The notes below the pieces were generated by a model that was not told the DNA's origin, did no database searches, and saw only the letters and a list, made by a program, of their open reading frames with translations. A stretch of 13,195 nt of DNA from Wenzhouxiangella sp. (GTDB taxonomy: Bacteria; Pseudomonadota; Gammaproteobacteria; Xanthomonadales; Wenzhouxiangellaceae). This document shows positions 6,390 through 12,076 of the stretch, in pieces (position 1 is the stretch's first letter; each line of letters begins with the position of its first letter). The stretch lies in assembly GCA_007119095.1 (NCBI GenBank), contig SKQI01000145.1:1-13195 (forward strand). Direction: 5' to 3'. Both the position numbers and the translations under genes were made by a program.

Positions 6390-7514
6390 ATGAAAACTTA
6401 CGATTACAACGAACTGGCAGTTGCCGGCGTGCGCGAGCTCAAGCCCTACACCCCGGGCAAGCCCACCTCCGAGCTGGAGCGCGAGTACGGGGTCAGCGAG
6501 TCGATCAAGCTGGCATCGAATGAAAACCCACTCGGCGCCAGTCCGCGTGCCATCGCCGCAATTCGCGATGAGCTCGATGATTTGTGGTTATACCCCGATG
6601 CCAACGGCTACTTCCTCAAGAAAACGCTGGCCGAGCATCACGGCGTCGATCCGGCCTGCATCACCCTGGGCAACGGCTCGAACGATGTGCTGGTGTTTCT
6701 GGCCCAGGTTTTCTTGAGCCCTGGCCTGGAGGCCGTATTCTCGCAGTACTGCTTTGCCGTCTATCCCATCGCCACGCAAATGGTCGGCGCCACGGCGAGG
6801 GTTGCCCCGGCCCTGCCGCGCGATCATGTCATGCCGCTGGGGCATGACCTGCGCGCCCTGTACGAGCGAGTCGGGCCGGATACTCGCCTGGTGTTTGTCG
6901 CCAACCCGAACAACCCCACCGGCACCTGGCTGGATGGGTTCCGGCTGAAGGACTTTGTTGGCTCGCTACCGCCGCACGTGATCTGCGTGGTTGACGAGGC
7001 CTACACCGAGTACGCCGAGTCCGACGCCCTGGGAGATGCCTCGACCTGGCTGCATGAGTTTCCCAACCTGGTCGTCACCCGAACGTTCTCCAAGGCATAT
7101 GGGCTGGCGGGTTTGCGTATCGGGTATGCGCTCAGCAATCCCGGCGTTGCCGACTTGCTCAACCGGGTCCGGCCGGCCTTCAACGTCAATTCTCTCGCCC
7201 TGACGGCCGCCAATGCCGCGATTGGCGATCATGAGTTCATCGAGCGCAGCCGCCAGCTCAACGCCCTTGGCATGGTTCAGCTCGGCCGGGGACTGGAGGC
7301 ACTGGGAGCAAAGTGCATTCCTTCCGCGGCGAATTTCATTCTGGCCGAATTTGACCGCTCCGGTGCCGACCTGAACGAGAAGCTGCTGCGCGCCGGCGTG
7401 ATCGTGCGCCCGGTCGGCAATTACGGCCTGGACAACTACCTGCGCATCACTATCGGCACTGAAGCCCAGAACGATCGGGTGCTCGGGTCACTGAAGGATA
7501 TTCTCGCCTCATGA
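6390..7514 (+). CDS. hisC: Histidinol-phosphate aminotransferase (HisC family)
   Basis: PLP-dependent fold-type I aminotransferase of the HisC family. The reference reaction is histidinol phosphate plus 2-oxoglutarate, and many members also transaminate aromatic keto acids. Motifs: LASNENPLG (41-49), LYPDANGYFLKK, the GNGSNDVL block, NPNNPTGTW (172-180), VVDEAYTEY (200-208) and the PLP lysine in TRTFSKAYGLAG (Lys235), followed by RIGYALS. Near the end come VRPVGNYGLDNYLRITIG and EAQNDR. I start at the ATG at 6390 (374 residues) because this matches the family N-terminus. The frame stays open upstream to a GTG at 6321, but that extension is AT-rich and atypical. No Shine-Dalgarno precedes 6390. 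The setting between pheA and aroA suggests a HisC2-type role in aromatic amino acid synthesis, which is inference. Confidence 0.93.
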   Translation: MKTYDYNELAVAGVRELKPYTPGKPTSELEREYGVSESIKLASNENPLGASPRAIAAIRDELDDLWLYPDANGYFLKKTLAEHHGVDPACITLGNGSNDVLVFLAQVFLSPGLEAVFSQYCFAVYPIATQMVGATARVAPALPRDHVMPLGHDLRALYERVGPDTRLVFVANPNNPTGTWLDGFRLKDFVGSLPPHVICVVDEAYTEYAESDALGDASTWLHEFPNLVVTRTFSKAYGLAGLRIGYALSNPGVADLLNRVRPAFNVNSLALTAANAAIGDHEFIERSRQLNALGMVQLGRGLEALGAKCIPSAANFILAEFDRSGADLNEKLLRAGVIVRPVGNYGLDNYLRITIGTEAQNDRVLGSLKDILAS

Positions 7515-8812
7515 AACTGCGCGCCAGCCCGGCGGCCCGCCCTTTGAGTGGGGATTACCAGCCGCCGGGTGACAAGTCCATTTCCCATCGCCTCGCCATT
7601 CTCGGAGGTCTGGCGTCTGGTGAGACAAGGATCCGCGGTTTTCTGGACGCGGCCGACACTCGCGCTACCCTGGCGGCCATGGCTGCGCTGGGCGCCGAGG
7701 TCAACGAGATTGATGGCCTGATCCGAATCCGAGGCGGTCGGCTGCGGGCGCCAACAGTGCCCCTGGATCTGGGCAATTCCGGCACCGGGATGCGGCTGCT
7801 GTGCGGTGCCCTGTGCGGCCACCCTGACCTGTACGGTGCCAGCCTTCAACTGGTGGGCGATGCCTCGCTTTCGTCTCGGCCCATGGGCCGAATTACCCGT
7901 CCTTTGAGCGAAATGGGCGCGGTTGTTCAGGCCGACGACGGTCACGCGCCGCTGACCCTGCAGCCACGTGCACTGAAAGCGATTCGCTATGTCATGCCGG
8001 TGGCCAGCGCCCAGGTCAAGTCGGCCGTGCTGTTGGCCGGTCTGTTCGCTGACGGCGACACGGTTGTGATTGAGCCAGGCCCCAGCCGCGATCACAGTGA
8101 GCGGCTGCTACCGGCGTTTGGCGTGTCGCTGTTCGATGGTGAGCCGGGCATCGGCCTTGGCGGCGGACAGGCGCTGACGGCGGCAAGTTGCCATGTGCCG
8201 GGCGATCTGAGTTCGGCCGCTTTTATTGTGGGGGCGGGATTGCTGGCGGCAGGTGAGGATGGCCTGAATCTGGCCAATGTCGGACTCAACCCGACCCGCG
8301 ATGGTGTCCTGCGCATTCTGCGTGCCATGGGCGGCAACATCGAACTCGAAGCCGGCGAAGCCGTCGGTGCCGAGCCCGTTGGTCGCCTGCTTGTCCGGCC
8401 CTCGTCGCTGACCGGCATAGATATCCCGGCCGAGTGGGTGCCGTTGGCGATTGACGAATTCCCGCTGATCATGGCCCTGGCTGCGGTGGCCCGCGGCACC
8501 ACTCGCATCCAGGGAGCGGCGGAACTCAGGGTCAAGGAATCCGATCGCCTGGCCGTGATGAGCGAGCAGCTCAAGCGCCTGGGTGTGAAAGTTGAAGAAA
8601 CACCCGATGGGGCCATCATTGAAGGCGGAGCAGTTAACGGCGGGCTCGTCGACAGTGCCGGCGACCACCGCATCGCCATGAGCCTGGCGGTGCTCGCGCT
8701 GGTTGCCAAGGAGACGGTCGAAATTGACAACGCTGAGTGGATTCGAACCAGCTATCCCGGTTTCGCTGATGACCTGCGTGCGCTGGGCGCTGAGCTTGAA
8801 TGGATCGACTGA
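7511..8812 (+). CDS. aroA: 3-phosphoshikimate 1-carboxyvinyltransferase (EPSP synthase)
   Basis: Sixth step of the shikimate pathway: transfers enolpyruvate from PEP to shikimate 3-phosphate. The 433-residue enzyme has two similar domains. Seen are GDKSISHR (20-27, substrate Lys22), LGNSGTGMR (87-95), GDASLSSRPMGR, SAQVKSAVLLAGL, RDHSERLL, the catalytic Asp315 in AIDEFPL, LRVKESDRLA (339-348, with Glu343 and Arg346), and AGDHRIAM (383-390). The GNSGTGMRLL segment has Gly at the E. coli Gly96 position and Leu in place of E. coli Pro101, which as I recall is like the pseudomonad enzyme. In Pseudomonas this domain is fused to TyrA; here it stands alone, and no tyrA lies before it. The ATG overlaps the hisC stop (ATGA), with GAAGGA (7493-7498) as ribosome binding site. 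Confidence 0.97.
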   Translation: MKLRASPAARPLSGDYQPPGDKSISHRLAILGGLASGETRIRGFLDAADTRATLAAMAALGAEVNEIDGLIRIRGGRLRAPTVPLDLGNSGTGMRLLCGALCGHPDLYGASLQLVGDASLSSRPMGRITRPLSEMGAVVQADDGHAPLTLQPRALKAIRYVMPVASAQVKSAVLLAGLFADGDTVVIEPGPSRDHSERLLPAFGVSLFDGEPGIGLGGGQALTAASCHVPGDLSSAAFIVGAGLLAAGEDGLNLANVGLNPTRDGVLRILRAMGGNIELEAGEAVGAEPVGRLLVRPSSLTGIDIPAEWVPLAIDEFPLIMALAAVARGTTRIQGAAELRVKESDRLAVMSEQLKRLGVKVEETPDGAIIEGGAVNGGLVDSAGDHRIAMSLAVLALVAKETVEIDNAEWIRTSYPGFADDLRALGAELEWID

Positions 8813-8818
8813 CAATCC

Positions 8819-9505
8819 ATGACCAAGATGCAAACTACTCCAGTACCTGTGCTGACGATTGACGGGCCGTCGGGTGCCGGCAAAGGCGCCGTGGCTGCCG
8901 GGGTTGCCCGCCACCTGGGCTGGCAGGCGCTGGACTCTGGTGCGGTCTACCGCGCGGTGGCGGTCAGCGCTCTGGATCAAGGCGTGTCAGCCGACGATGT
9001 CGATGCCCTGGTTGTGCTTTGCGGCGACCTGCCGTTGAGTTTCGAAGCCGGTGATGACGGCATTCGGGTATTCCTTGCGGGTCGGGCCATTGACGCCCGG
9101 TTGCGGCAGGAAGAGGTCAGCACCATGAGCTCCAAAATTGCCTCTCAGCCCGCCGTCCGCGCCGCCCTGATGGATCTGCAGCGCAGCTTCCGCCAGCCGC
9201 CGGGGCTGGTTGCTGATGGCCGCGATATGGGCACGGTGGTCTTTCCCGACGCGCAAATCAAGGTTTTTCTCGACGCCAGTGTCGAAGAAAGAGCGAATCG
9301 GCGCTACAAACAGTTGAAAGAAAAGGGCAAAGATGTTAACTTTCTCCGTCTTTTTCGCGACCTGGAGGCGCGGGACCGTCGCGACCGCGAGCGATCCGTA
9401 TCGCCAACCGTTCCAGCCGCCGATGCCGAGGTGATTGATTCCACGGCGATGACGCTGGAAGCTGTGATTGATCGAGTGTTGTCCATCGCGCGTCAGCGCG
9501 TCTGA
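8819..9505 (+). CDS. cmk: Cytidylate kinase
   Basis: Cytosolic (d)CMP kinase that phosphorylates CMP and dCMP with ATP, recycling nucleotides from RNA and phospholipid metabolism. The 228 residues match the usual size. Motifs: Walker A GPSGAGKG (16-23), LDSGAVYRAVA (39-48 region), STMSSKIASQP, the CMP-binding VADGRDMGTVVFP (131-143), RRYKQLKEKG (161-170), the Arg-rich lid RDRRDRERS (185-193), and VIDST (205-209). It begins 6 nt after aroA, without a strong Shine-Dalgarno, so coupling to aroA is likely. An alternative ATG three codons in (8828) cannot be excluded. aroA-cmk-rpsA-ihfB order is widely kept in gammaproteobacteria; in E. coli the order is serC-aroA, then cmk-rpsA-ihfB nearby. Confidence 0.97.
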   Translation: MTKMQTTPVPVLTIDGPSGAGKGAVAAGVARHLGWQALDSGAVYRAVAVSALDQGVSADDVDALVVLCGDLPLSFEAGDDGIRVFLAGRAIDARLRQEEVSTMSSKIASQPAVRAALMDLQRSFRQPPGLVADGRDMGTVVFPDAQIKVFLDASVEERANRRYKQLKEKGKDVNFLRLFRDLEARDRRDRERSVSPTVPAADAEVIDSTAMTLEAVIDRVLSIARQRV

Positions 9506-9530
9506 ACCAACAGTCCGGAAAAGATTTTTG

Positions 9531-9567
9531 GGTGCTGGCTGCCGCTGGACGGGAGCCGGTGTTTTTT
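9531..9567 (+). terminator. Terminator-like hairpin with GGA loop before rpsA
   Basis: CTGGCT (9535-9540) pairs with AGCCGG (9554-9559) including one U-G pair. A G/G mismatch follows, then CCG (9542-9544) pairs with CGG (9550-9552), leaving the loop CTGGA. Six T residues (9562-9567) follow the stem after two bases, so it looks like an intrinsic terminator at the end of cmk. Because rpsA must be strongly expressed, it would imply either a promoter between here and rpsA or partial read-through. Alternatively it belongs to the S1 autoregulatory leader, since the loop exposes GGA. The stem is short with an internal mismatch, hence moderate confidence. Confidence 0.45.
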
Positions 9568-9702
9568 AACGAGCGTTCGCACTTTGGCACAAGCTGACCA
9601 GTCGATAACGATGGCAGCCAACGAAGGCAACGCAGATGACTAAAGAGATGAAGCGCTTTGAATGCACAAGCCGCACAGATCTTGCAGGATGAACCAAGCG
9701 TA
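9568..9702 (+). promoter_or_regulatory. rpsA mRNA leader region
   Basis: About 135 nt between the hairpin and the S1 start codon. In E. coli rpsA is translationally repressed by its own product through a structured leader with a poor Shine-Dalgarno; this is established there. Here the ATG at 9703 likewise has no well-spaced Shine-Dalgarno (the nearest, AGGA at 9686-9689, is 13 nt away), which fits the same kind of control. TTGGC (9584-9588) and GCCAA (9616-9620) could close a loose stem just before a GAAGG box (9623-9627). No promoter with convincing -35/-10 spacing could be picked out. The regulatory role is inference. Confidence 0.4.
9636..9692 (+). CDS. Possible 18-codon upstream ORF in rpsA leader
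   Basis: ATG at 9636 opens an 18-codon frame ending with TGA at 9690-9692, 10 nt before the rpsA ATG. It has a better Shine-Dalgarno (GAAGG, 9623-9627, 8-nt spacer) than rpsA itself. The peptide reads MTKEMKRFECTSRTDLAG, with no recognised family. If translated, it could feed ribosomes to rpsA or affect leader folding. Short frames like this arise by chance, so this is only a candidate. Confidence 0.2.
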   Translation: MTKEMKRFECTSRTDLAG

Positions 9703-11373
9703 ATGACCGAAACTTTTGCAGAATTATTTGAACAGAGCCTGACCGAAAAGGATCTTCGCCCCGGTGCGATCATCACCGGCCGGGTGGTAGAAATCCGCGA
9801 TGACGCTGTCGTCATCAATGCCGGACTGAAATCCGAGGGCATCGTGCCCATCCACCAGTTCGAGCGGCCGGACGGCGAGCTCGAAGTGGAAGTCGGAGAC
9901 GAAGTCGAGGTTGCTCTGGATGCCGTGGAAGATGGCTTTGGCGAAACGCGCCTGTCGCGCGAAAAGGCCAAGCGTTCTCGCGTGTGGACCACGCTTGAGA
10001 AGGTCTTCGAAGCCGAAGACAACGTGATCGGCCAGATTTCCGGCAAGGTCAAGGGCGGCTTCACCGTCAATATCGACGGTATTCGCGCCTTCCTGCCCGG
10101 TTCGCTGGTGGATGTGCGCCCGGTGCGCGATCCGGCCTACCTGGAAGGCAAGGATCTGGAATTCAAAATCATCAAGCTGGATCGTCGCCGCAACAACCTG
10201 GTTGTCAGCCGGCGTGCTGTCGTTGAGCACGAGTACGCTGCCGAGCGTGATGACCTGATCGAGCGCCTGAATGAGGGTGCGGTGATCAAGGGTGTGGTCA
10301 AGAACCTGACCGACTACGGCGCCTTCCTGGATCTGGGTGGTATCGACGGTCTGCTGCACATCACCGACATGGCCTGGAAGCGGGTCCGTCATCCGTCTGA
10401 AGTGGTCGAAGTGGGCGATGAGCTGGAAGTTCGCGTGCTTCGCTTTGACCGTGAGCGCATGCGCGTCTCTCTGGGTCTCAAGCAACTCGGCGATGATCCG
10501 TGGACAAACATCGACCGCCGTTACCCGCCGACCACGCGTCTGTTCGGCAAGGTCACCAACATTACCGACTACGGCTGCTTCGTCGAGATCGAAGACGGTG
10601 TCGAAGGGCTGGTTCACGTCTCGGAAATGGACTGGACCAACAAGAACGTCAACCCGGCCAAGGTGGTTCACGTCGGCCAGGAAGTCGAAGTCATGGTGCT
10701 GGATGTCGACGAAGAGCGTCGCCGCATCTCGCTGGGCATGAAGCAGTGCGCCCCGAACCCGTGGGAAGCATTTGCAGCGACCCACAACAAGGGCGACAAG
10801 GTCAGCGGTGCGATCAAGTCAATCACGGATTTCGGTATCTTCATCGGTCTGGACGGTGGCATCGACGGATTGGTTCACCTTTCCGATATTTCCTGGATGA
10901 CCCCGGGCGAAGATGCGATTCGCAACTTCCGCAAGGGCGAGGAAGTCGAGGCCTCTGTTCTGGCTGTCGATCCCGAGCGCGAGCGCATTTCGCTGGGTAT
11001 CAAGCAGCTGGAGCAGGATCCGTTTGCCACCTACATGGCCGAACATCCGCGCGGTTCCGTCGTGACCGGCAAGGTCAAATCGGTTGATCCGCGAGGCGCC
11101 GTGATCGAGCTGGCCGATGGCGTTGATGGTTACATCAAGGCGTCTGACCTGGCCAAAGAGCGGGTCGAGGATGCAACCAAGATCTTGTCAGAGGGTGATG
11201 AGATCGAGGCGAAGTTCGTGGCTCTGGATCGCAAGACGCGAAATCTGTCCCTGTCGGTTCGGGCCAAGGATGAAGCTGAACTGGCTGAGGCGCTCGATCA
11301 ATATCAGTCTCGTTCCGGTGGTGGCGGTGCTACCCTGGGCGACTTGCTGAAGGAGCAGCTCGGCAAGGACTGA
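9703..11373 (+). CDS. rpsA: 30S ribosomal protein S1
   Basis: Largest 30S protein; binds mRNA and helps unfold it for initiation, especially on structured or weak-Shine-Dalgarno messages. I start at the ATG at 9703, which gives MTETFAELFEQSL, the family N-terminus, and 556 residues (E. coli S1 has 557). Six S1 (OB-fold) domains can be laid out at about 20-86, 105-171, 192-260, 277-347, 364-434 and 451-520. The first two bind the ribosome in known S1 proteins. Domains 3-5 carry the classic RNA-binding pattern (VVKNLTDYGAFLD, GLLHITDMAW, RVSLGLKQL; then VTNITDYGCFVE, GLVHVSEMDW, RISLGMKQ). The C-terminus is a short Gly-rich linker followed by LGDLLKEQLGKD. An in-frame TTG at 9658 would add 15 residues absent from the family and is not favoured. 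Autoregulation through the leader is likely by analogy. Confidence 0.98.
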   Translation: MTETFAELFEQSLTEKDLRPGAIITGRVVEIRDDAVVINAGLKSEGIVPIHQFERPDGELEVEVGDEVEVALDAVEDGFGETRLSREKAKRSRVWTTLEKVFEAEDNVIGQISGKVKGGFTVNIDGIRAFLPGSLVDVRPVRDPAYLEGKDLEFKIIKLDRRRNNLVVSRRAVVEHEYAAERDDLIERLNEGAVIKGVVKNLTDYGAFLDLGGIDGLLHITDMAWKRVRHPSEVVEVGDELEVRVLRFDRERMRVSLGLKQLGDDPWTNIDRRYPPTTRLFGKVTNITDYGCFVEIEDGVEGLVHVSEMDWTNKNVNPAKVVHVGQEVEVMVLDVDEERRRISLGMKQCAPNPWEAFAATHNKGDKVSGAIKSITDFGIFIGLDGGIDGLVHLSDISWMTPGEDAIRNFRKGEEVEASVLAVDPERERISLGIKQLEQDPFATYMAEHPRGSVVTGKVKSVDPRGAVIELADGVDGYIKASDLAKERVEDATKILSEGDEIEAKFVALDRKTRNLSLSVRAKDEAELAEALDQYQSRSGGGGATLGDLLKEQLGKD

Positions 11374-11391
11374 TCTGCGGGACTAAAAACG

Positions 11392-11418
11392 ACCGGCGGT
11401 CTTCTCGACCGCCGGTTT
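11392..11418 (+). terminator. Perfect 10-bp hairpin between rpsA and ihfB
   Basis: ACCGGCGGTC (11392-11401) pairs perfectly with GACCGCCGGT (11407-11416) around the loop TTCTC; a run of five A (11385-11389) precedes it. Only three T residues follow, so termination is probably partial. It begins 18 nt after the rpsA stop. It would reduce transcription from the abundant rpsA message into ihfB or protect the rpsA 3' end. The stem is seen directly; the degree of termination is inference. Confidence 0.6.
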
Positions 11419-11437
11419 GCCTGATGGGGATAGGCTT

Positions 11438-11725
11438 ATGACGAAATCCGAATTGATTGAGCGGCTCTCTGCCAGTCAAACACACTTGAGCCAGGCGGAC
11501 GTGGAGTTGGCCGTCCGTTCGGTGCTCGAGCAACTCAGCCGTGCCTTGTCTGAAGGCGAACGCATAGAAATTCGCGGTTTCGGCAGTTTTTCCCTGCATT
11601 TCCGCCCGCCGCGCATGGGTCGAAACCCCAAAACCGGCGAGCCGGTCGCATTACCAGGAAAACATGTGCCGCATTTCAAGCCCGGCAAGGCCCTGCGTGA
11701 GCGGGTCAACGGCAAGGCGTCTTGA
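11438..11725 (+). CDS. ihfB: Integration host factor subunit beta
   Basis: Beta subunit of the IHF heterodimer (partner IhfA is not in this window), a nucleoid protein that bends DNA sharply at specific sites in replication, recombination and transcription. The 95-residue protein follows E. coli IHF-beta (94 residues) closely: MTKSELIERL at the N-terminus, helical dimer region to about 40, IEIRGFGSFSLH (43-54), the DNA-binding arm GRNPKTG (61-67) with the intercalating Pro64, and VPHFKPGKALRERV. The beta assignment over alpha or HU rests on MTKSELIERL and GSFSLHFRPPRMGRNPKTG. The ATG at 11438 has a GGGGA (11426-11430) 7 nt upstream. The in-frame TTG at 11417 lies inside the hairpin region and is rejected as start. 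ihfB after rpsA is the conserved order. Confidence 0.97.
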   Translation: MTKSELIERLSASQTHLSQADVELAVRSVLEQLSRALSEGERIEIRGFGSFSLHFRPPRMGRNPKTGEPVALPGKHVPHFKPGKALRERVNGKAS

Positions 11726-11734
11726 CTCGGTCCC

Positions 11735-11760
11735 GGCAGGTGTCTTGCGCTCCTGCCCGG
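11735..11760 (+). repeat. Weak inverted repeat after ihfB
   Basis: GGCAGG (11735-11740) can pair with CCTGCC (11752-11757) around an 11-nt loop, with two further C-G pairs possible past a bulged C. No T run follows, so it does not qualify as an intrinsic terminator. The remaining 81-nt ihfB-lapA gap shows no clear promoter. Confidence 0.3.
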
Positions 11761-11806
11761 TCGGGTTCAAACTTATGGCTAGCCAAAAAGATTCCCGAAC
11801 AGGTAT

Positions 11807-12076
11807 ATGTTCCGCTGGATTATCCTGATTGCCTGCGTATTGGCCGCGTTGTTGGGGCTCGCCGTCGGCGTAATGAACCCCGACCCGACGCTCGCCAGAC
11901 TGCCTGGTCTGGAGGTTGAGCTTGCCCTAGGCAGCCTGCTTGTTTTGGCCCTTGCGGTGGGCGTTTTCCTCGGTTTCACTATTTGTTGGCTGTTGTTCTA
12001 TTTGCCGGTCCGGCTCCGTCAACGTCGGAATTACAAGCGTCCGGAGGACGAAACACTCCCCGGTCGAAATGCTTGA
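11807..12076 (+). CDS. lapA: Lipopolysaccharide assembly protein A (DUF1049 family)
   Basis: Small inner-membrane protein that in E. coli works with LapB in balancing lipopolysaccharide and phospholipid synthesis. The 89-residue product has the family layout: a first membrane helix at the N-terminus (residues 4-23, FRWIILIACVLAALLGL), a short polar periplasmic loop with the typical NPDP (24-27), a second helix (about 39-65) and a basic cytoplasmic tail (RLRQRRNYKR). The ATG is preceded by AGG at 11801-11803 with a short 3-nt spacer, so initiation may be modest. The gene overlaps lapB by 8 nt. The lapA-lapB pairing is itself strong support for both calls. In E. coli lapAB lies away from ihfB; here they are joined, as I recall for xanthomonads. 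Confidence 0.92.
   Translation: MFRWIILIACVLAALLGLAVGVMNPDPTLARLPGLEVELALGSLLVLALAVGVFLGFTICWLLFYLPVRLRQRRNYKRPEDETLPGRNA

Noticed and set aside
9488..9500. CGCGC/GCGCG inverted repeat at the end of cmk
   Set aside because: It lies in coding sequence, has a 4-nt loop and no T run; expected in G+C-rich Arg/Ala codons.
9584..9609. Possible rpsA promoter, TTGGCA and GATAAC
   Set aside because: The spacer is only 14 nt, too short for a standard sigma-70 promoter, and both hexamers are imperfect.
9658..9702. In-frame TTG extension of rpsA by 15 residues
   Set aside because: S1 proteins start at MTE(S/T)FA; the extension has no ribosome binding site and no family support.
9724..10785. 353-codon minus-strand frame opposite rpsA
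   Set aside because: rpsA is unmistakable on the + strand, and the antisense product is His/Asp-rich in the way mirrored codons produce.
10297..11160. Repeated blocks within rpsA
   Set aside because: They are the known tandem S1 domains, not a DNA repeat element.
11417..11437. In-frame TTG extension of ihfB by 7 residues
   Set aside because: The start would lie in the terminator stem, and the ATG at 11438 has a good Shine-Dalgarno and the exact family N-terminus.
11774..11827. Short frame beginning ATGGCTAGC that overlaps the lapA start
   Set aside because: It has no ribosome binding site, is only 17 codons long and ends within lapA; it is most likely chance.
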